From the NCBI GenBank assembly GCA_002451065.1, contig DKBC01000216.1, positions 21,450 to 31,594 on the forward strand: a DNA stretch of 10,145 nucleotides, given 5' to 3'. Under the pieces are notes generated by a model that saw nothing but the letters and a program-made list of their open reading frames with translations, searched no databases and had not been told where the DNA came from. Shown here piece by piece: positions 6,791 to 10,145 of the stretch. Both the position numbers and the translations under genes were made by a program. Source of the DNA: Betaproteobacteria bacterium UBA6910 (GTDB taxonomy: Bacteria; Pseudomonadota; Gammaproteobacteria; Burkholderiales; UBA6910). How positions within the stretch are numbered: position 1 is the stretch's first letter; each line of letters begins with the position of its first letter.

Positions 6791-7702
6791 CTACGCCTGC
6801 AACGGCGGGATGCCGAGGAGGGCCCGGGCCTCCTGGGGCGTGCACACCTGCCTGCCGAGGTCTGCGCCGATCCTCGCCACTCGAGCCACCAGCTCTGCGT
6901 TGCTCTTGGCCAGCAGCCCCTTCGCGTAGTAGGGGTTGTCCTCGAAACCCACCCGGGCATGCCCGCCAAGGAGCATGGATTGCGTCACGGCCCGGGTCTC
7001 GGTCGGCCCGATGCCCAGGGTCGTGAACAACGCGTCGGGCGGCAGCTGCTCGACGAGATGCATCAGGTTTCTGGGGCTGAAGGGGGTCACGTTCTCGATC
7101 GTACGCTCCATCCCCATGCAGAAGCTGATCCAGTAGGGCTTCGTGAGAAGCCCTTTCTGGATGAGGTGCTCCACCTCCACGAGACCGCCGACCGTGTAGA
7201 CCTCGAGCTCCGGTTTGATGCCCCGATCCCTGAAGATCCTCGCGGCCTTCTCCCCGAAAGCCCGGGTCCAGAGGAACAGCCTCTCGGGCTCTCCGGCGAG
7301 GACGGAGACCCCGATGTCGAGGCTTGCCATTTCCGGACTCGGTTCCACCGCTTCCAGCCCCCGATTCACCGCCGAGAAGAGCAGCCCTTCCGGCACGTTC
7401 TCGAGGTCGCTCCGGGCCACCTGACCGGGCCCCCGGCCCGGCGAGGTGCTGTGCTGGATGATGATGTCGCACCCCTTCTCCCGGATGAGACGGTCCGCTT
7501 CGGCGAAGACCTTCGGATCCGATGTGGCGTTTCCGGCTCTGTCGCGGCAGTGGATGTGAACGATCGAGGCACCCTCGTTCCAGCAACGATGCACCTCCGC
7601 CGCGATCTCCTCCGGTTGGAGGGGGACATTCGGGTGCTTCTCCTTCGTCAGCCAGCTCCCCGTGGGGCACACGCAGATGATCAGCTTGTCCGTTTGGCTC
7701 AT
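6791..7702 (-). CDS. Beta-keto acid cleavage enzyme (BKACE, DUF849, 3-keto-5-aminohexanoate cleavage family)
   Basis: 303 residues, typical for the family. BKACEs are Zn-dependent TIM-barrel enzymes that convert a beta-keto acid + acetyl-CoA into acetoacetate + an acyl-CoA. By alignment with the characterised Kce enzyme (recalled), zinc ligands H49 and H51 lie in VHIHCRD and E254 in RVGFEDN; R250, E167 (in PELEVY), D255, S85 and S127 match its other active-site positions. LLAKSNAELVARVARI and a final TPQEARALLGI are also typical. Kce Glu14 (TGAE) is replaced by W17 (TGSW), and the usual Gly-rich loop near 195-210 reads GMERTIENVTP, so the substrate probably differs from Kce's amino acid. The start at 7702 has GAGGAG 7 nt upstream; a longer form to ATG 7846 would add 48 Arg-rich, unconvincing residues. 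It lies 116 nt before hyuA. Confidence 0.92.
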   Translation of the reverse strand: MSQTDKLIICVCPTGSWLTKEKHPNVPLQPEEIAAEVHRCWNEGASIVHIHCRDRAGNATSDPKVFAEADRLIREKGCDIIIQHSTSPGRGPGQVARSDLENVPEGLLFSAVNRGLEAVEPSPEMASLDIGVSVLAGEPERLFLWTRAFGEKAARIFRDRGIKPELEVYTVGGLVEVEHLIQKGLLTKPYWISFCMGMERTIENVTPFSPRNLMHLVEQLPPDALFTTLGIGPTETRAVTQSMLLGGHARVGFEDNPYYAKGLLAKSNAELVARVARIGADLGRQVCTPQEARALLGIPPLQA

Positions 7703-7931
7703 CCGTTCTCTCCTCTCGCGGGAGCGGCGCAACACCCTTCGCCCCGGGGGTCTCCGGAGCGCCGCGCAGTCGGCTTCGGCAACTCGGCTTCGCCGACACG
7801 GTCCGGAGCCTGCCCGGTCTCGAGCGTCAACCCCGTCCAGAGCCACGAGGGGTCCTGCGCTGCCGGAGGGGACCCCCGGGCGGCCAGCCGCGCCGGGATC
7901 GAAGGAGCGCTCGGAGCCGGGTCCCGCCCCC
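7703..7931. other. 229-bp intergenic gap, longest in the cluster
   Basis: No convincing gene is present. On the - strand the BKACE frame stays open back to an ATG at 7846, but the residues are Arg-rich and lack family character. GGGGTCC at 7849-7855 pairs with GGACCCC at 7870-7876 (7 bp, 14-nt loop) just after the isochorismatase gene, without a following T-run. CGGCTTCG occurs at 7771-7778 and again at 7785-7792. I see no clear -35/-10 pair. The length allows an internal promoter or processing site for the BKACE-hyuAB part. Confidence 0.4.
7710..7715 (-). promoter_or_regulatory. Ribosome binding site deciding the BKACE start
   Basis: GAGGAG on the - strand lies 7 nt before ATG 7702. It supports this start over the in-frame ATG at 7846. 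Confidence 0.7.
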
Positions 7932-8660
7932 CTATCCGGGCGGCAGGACGAAGAGGCCCTTCGGAAGGCCCTCGACGTGGGCGAGCACCTCCTCGATCGA
8001 GACCACGTCCGCGTATTTCGCGTTCATGTCGCAGAGGTTGATGGCGTGGGACGCCTGGGAGCGGTCGAAGCACGCCTCTTCGACCACCGCCACGCGGAAG
8101 TTCTCGCTGAAGGCGTCGATGACCGTGGCGCGGACGCACCCCGAGGTCGTGGTGCCGGTCACGATCACGGAATCCGCCTTGAGCAGGGTCAGAAAGGACT
8201 TGAGGGGCGTGCCGTGGAAGGCGCTCGGCTTGAGCTTGTGGACCACGATGTCCTGAGGGTGGGGGGCGATCTCGTCGATGATGTCGTTTCCGTCGCGTTT
8301 CTGCTCGCGCCCCTCCCACTCCGGCGCCCGCCGGTTCTTCCAGGACCAACTGCCGTAGTCCCACTTGTCGCCGCGATACTCCGCCGTCGTGTAGATGACC
8401 GGCAGCCCCTTCTCCCGCGCCGCGGCGAGCAGCCGCCGCAGGTGCGGCACCGCTCGCCAGGCGTGCTCTCCGCAGGAGTTGGGCCAGGTCCTGATCGACT
8501 CGAGAATCGGCTCGTCCCGGTCCCCGGTGAACGCGTAGCTCACGTCGATGACGAGGACGGCCGGTCGTTCGCCATACCCCGCGGGCTCGGCGTACCCAGC
8601 GGCGTCGAAGACCTTCTTGTCTTCTGCCGTCAGGAACTTCTCCCAAATGCGCTCGGCCAT
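7932..8660 (-). CDS. Isochorismatase-fold cysteine hydrolase (amidohydrolase-like)
   Basis: 242 residues with the full catalytic triad of the isochorismatase-like hydrolases: D39 in VLVIDVSYAF, K142 in VVHKLKPSAFHGT, and nucleophile C175 in VTGTTTSGCVRATVIDAF, the segment that carries the conserved cis-peptide. Relatives hydrolyse amides or ureas, e.g. N-carbamoylsarcosine amidase, nicotinamidase and maleamate amidase; the TTTSGCVRATV pattern and about 240-residue length resemble the N-carbamoylsarcosine amidase type. The insert near 95-128 is rich in Trp, Tyr and Arg and probably shapes the pocket. The start has AAAGGAG 6 nt upstream. It begins 22 nt after the alpha/beta hydrolase stop, so the two are almost certainly co-transcribed. 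Next to HyuAB it could act on an N-carbamoyl product, as in creatinine breakdown, but the substrate is unknown. Confidence 0.88.
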   Translation of the reverse strand: MAERIWEKFLTAEDKKVFDAAGYAEPAGYGERPAVLVIDVSYAFTGDRDEPILESIRTWPNSCGEHAWRAVPHLRRLLAAAREKGLPVIYTTAEYRGDKWDYGSWSWKNRRAPEWEGREQKRDGNDIIDEIAPHPQDIVVHKLKPSAFHGTPLKSFLTLLKADSVIVTGTTTSGCVRATVIDAFSENFRVAVVEEACFDRSQASHAINLCDMNAKYADVVSIEEVLAHVEGLPKGLFVLPPG

Positions 8661-8682
8661 TCGATGCTCCTTTCGGGCGACG

Positions 8683-9651
8683 TCATCGTTCGATTGACTC
8701 GTGCTGCTCGATCCACCCCAAGATCCTGCGGGCGATGGCGTCGGAGTTCTCCTCGCACATCAGCATGTGTCCGTTCCCCCCGACGCCGAGATCCGGCAGA
8801 AACCAGTAGTCGACCACCGCTCCCTGCTCCCGGAGCCACGCGGCGACCGCTCCGTCGATTTCCCGCGGATGATCGGTGTCGAATTCCCCGGTGACGATCA
8901 GAACGGGTTTGCCCTGATAGCCCCGCGCGTCGGCGACCCGGAGCTGACTGCCGTCCACGTTCTGCCGCTGGCAGATGATCCGCGGGGCGATGGCGTGCAA
9001 CGTGTTGCGGTAGGCGGCGAGGGCATGCCGCGGGAATCGGGTAGACCGGCCGAGAAGCTTGTCGAGGATGAACGCCTCGCTCGGCACCATCCACGTCTTG
9101 AGGGGCAGCCGCCAGGTCAGCGCGCCGCCTCGCACCTCGATGAAGTCCCCTCCACGCGCGAGGACCACCGGTTCGGGCTGGATGTTTCCGGGGGGTCCAG
9201 GCGCTACGGCAACGACTGCGGCGATCCTGTCCCCGTGGCGCTCCAGGAGCCGCCAGCCGTACGCTCCCGACATGGAGTGGGTCATGAGGACGACCGGCCG
9301 CCCCATCGTCTCCAGGAGCCCTGCGACACCCGCGCACACCACCTCGCCCGACATCTCTTCCATCGGCAGGTAGGCGCTCCGGCCGCACCCGGGCCAGTCC
9401 GGGACGTAGACGGTGTGGCCCCACTCGGCGAACCGCGCCGCCCACCCGGGTCGGCCGTCTGGAGTGCGCCCGAAGCACTGCCCCGTGTGTGCACCGCCGT
9501 GGACACAGAGCATCGTCGGTTTGGGGGACGGCTCGACCGGCTCGAAGAGGTCGTAGTAGACGGACGGAGCCGCGGTCGTCACCCCGGAAGACCAGCGGAT
9601 CGCGGCTCCCGGGTACTTCGCAGCGTCGCTATGCACGGTTGGGGCTCCCAT
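8683..9651 (-). CDS. Alpha/beta-fold hydrolase, esterase 713-like
   Basis: 322 residues as drawn. Oxyanion-loop motif CVHGGAHTGQCF at 49-60, followed by TPDGRPGW and VYVPDWPGCGRS, a combination I associate with esterase-713-type hydrolases. The nucleophile elbow is THSMSG at 124-129 with S126; the first Gly of GxSxG is Thr-His here. Acid candidate: D258 or D260 in GEFDTDHP. Catalytic His: H295 in GGNGHMLM. No signal peptide or membrane segment, so cytosolic. Likely role: hydrolysis of an ester, lactone or C-C bond of a pathway intermediate; the substrate is not predictable. The start is uncertain. ATG 9651 has no ribosome binding site and follows an inverted repeat by 3 nt. An in-frame GTG at 9634-9636 has GGGAG 8 nt upstream and would give 317 residues. 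Confidence 0.85.
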   Translation of the reverse strand: MGAPTVHSDAAKYPGAAIRWSSGVTTAAPSVYYDLFEPVEPSPKPTMLCVHGGAHTGQCFGRTPDGRPGWAARFAEWGHTVYVPDWPGCGRSAYLPMEEMSGEVVCAGVAGLLETMGRPVVLMTHSMSGAYGWRLLERHGDRIAAVVAVAPGPPGNIQPEPVVLARGGDFIEVRGGALTWRLPLKTWMVPSEAFILDKLLGRSTRFPRHALAAYRNTLHAIAPRIICQRQNVDGSQLRVADARGYQGKPVLIVTGEFDTDHPREIDGAVAAWLREQGAVVDYWFLPDLGVGGNGHMLMCEENSDAIARRILGWIEQHESIER

Positions 9652-9654
9652 GCC

Positions 9655-9737
9655 GGGGGCGGACCGCTTTCATGGACAGCCCGGCGACGGGCCACGACCA
9701 CGAGACATCGTCCCCCGGAGCGGCGCGGTCCGCCCCC
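9655..9737. repeat. Perfect 13-bp inverted repeat, 57-nt spacer, upstream of the alpha/beta hydrolase
   Basis: GGGGGCGGACCGC at 9655-9667 is the exact reverse complement of 9725-9737. A smaller stem, GCCCG 9679-9683 with CGGGC 9688-9692 (4-nt loop), lies inside. In the transcript the downstream arm ends 3 nt before ATG 9651, so the fold would occupy the ribosome landing zone. No U-run follows, so it is not a standard terminator. Confidence 0.7.
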
Positions 9738-9772
9738 CCCGGGCCCGCGATGGGAAGACTCTCGTGGCGGTC

Positions 9773-10145
9773 CTACGCGTGGATCTTTTGGAGCAGCCAG
9801 GCCATGTTCTCACCCAGGGTCTTCATGGTCTGCATGCCCTCCTCGTCGGCCAACACGTCGCCCGGATGCCTCCCGATGGCCATGTTCCAGTAACTCGACC
9901 CGGGGACGATCATCTGCGTGATGAGGAAGAAGAAGTTGATGCTCGAAAGCGCGTGGTTCGACCCGGCCCGGCGCACCGCGATCACCCCGGCCCCCACCTT
10001 TCTCCGGAGGACGTTGCCGTTGGCGCGGGACACGAAACCGCTCCTCTCGATGAGCGCCTTCATCCCGGCGGTGACGTCGGAGAAGTACACGGGCGACCCG
10101 AGAAGGATACCGTCCGCCTCCGCCATCTTCGCGAAGTACTCGTTG
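9773..10145 (-). CDS. Flavodoxin-fold NAD(P)H-dependent FMN reductase / iron-sulfur flavoprotein-like, C-terminal part
   Basis: The gene runs off the right edge. The frame is open to the last complete codon and the stop is TAG 9773-9775. About 124 residues are visible. The segment [17 protein letters not shown] followed by MKALIER is the FMN-contacting loop of the NADPH-dependent FMN reductase family, and the [17 protein letters not shown] strand and loop plus the C-terminal [11 protein letters not shown] helix fit the same family. Members reduce FMN or quinones, or act as electron carriers. The Cys cluster of iron-sulfur flavoproteins would lie in the missing N-terminal part, so the subtype is open. 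It is 121 nt upstream of the alpha/beta hydrolase on the same strand. It may supply reduced flavin to an oxygenase outside the window (inference). Confidence 0.85.
   Translation of the reverse strand, partial: NEYFAKMAEADGILLGSPVYFSDVTAGMKALIERSGFVSRANGNVLRRKVGAGVIAVRRAGSNHALSSINFFFLITQMIVPGSSYWNMAIGRHPGDVLADEEGMQTMKTLGENMAWLLQKIHA

Noticed and set aside
6681..7799. 372-codon - strand frame overlapping BKACE
   Set aside because: Out of frame with the BKACE coding sequence; Arg/Gly/Pro-rich shadow without domain features.
7703..7846. N-terminal extension of BKACE to ATG 7846
   Set aside because: 48 Arg-rich residues not expected in the family, while ATG 7702 has GAGGAG at 7 nt and begins the normal first strand.
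6743..8894. Long + strand frames across the BKACE, isochorismatase and hydrolase genes
   Set aside because: Antisense to three genes with intact catalytic residues; no family features and no plausible ribosome binding site.
9629..9673. 14-codon upstream ORF overlapping the alpha/beta hydrolase start
   Set aside because: It has no ribosome binding site and is no longer than expected by chance; kept only as part of the hairpin region.

Overview
The window is high-GC bacterial DNA with strong AGGAGG-type ribosome binding sites and the protein families of an aerobic or anaerobic catabolic bacterium. Nothing fixes the phylum. Desulfobacterota-like, Methylomirabilota/Rokubacteria-like or another environmental high-GC lineage are all possible, and this is a weak inference.

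Layout: positions 1-438 (+ strand) hold the 3' end of an Hsp70-like chaperone gene with a DUF3731-type tail. Positions 439-594 are a convergent intergenic region with a pair of overlapping inverted repeats. From 595 to the right edge everything reads on the - strand as one apparent catabolic gene cluster whose start lies beyond the window. In transcription order (right to left) it holds: a flavodoxin-fold FMN reductase (partial, 9773-10145), an esterase-713-like alpha/beta hydrolase (8683-9651), an isochorismatase-fold cysteine hydrolase (7932-8660), a beta-keto acid cleavage enzyme (BKACE/DUF849, 6791-7702), HyuA (4557-6674), HyuB fused to an acetone-carboxylase-gamma-like zinc domain (2243-4501), a PaaK-like acyl-CoA ligase (789-2186) and a 50-residue unknown protein (595-747).

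How the genes may work together (inference): HyuA plus HyuB-gamma looks like the ATP-dependent ketone carboxylase branch of the hydantoinase/acetone carboxylase superfamily. Such an enzyme turns a methyl ketone into a beta-keto acid. A BKACE then offers a direct exit: beta-keto acid + acetyl-CoA gives acetoacetate + an acyl-CoA. The PaaK-like ligase would supply the alternative route by activating the acid with CoA. The BKACE carries Trp where the characterised Kce enzyme has Glu14, which hints at a hydrophobic or aromatic substrate. A competing reading is ATP-dependent cyclic-amide opening (N-methylhydantoin type), with the isochorismatase-fold protein as carbamoyl or amide hydrolase. The gamma-like domain and the BKACE favour the carboxylase reading.

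Non-coding structure worth noting: a perfect 13-bp inverted repeat ends 3 nt before the annotated ATG of the alpha/beta hydrolase. A 22-bp perfect palindrome lies in the HyuB-gamma linker. Tiny ORFs bridge the gaps hyuA-hyuB and hyuB-ligase. No gene-free stretch exceeds 300 bases; the longest is 7703-7931. No RNA gene, insertion sequence, CRISPR array or clear sigma-70 promoter was seen.
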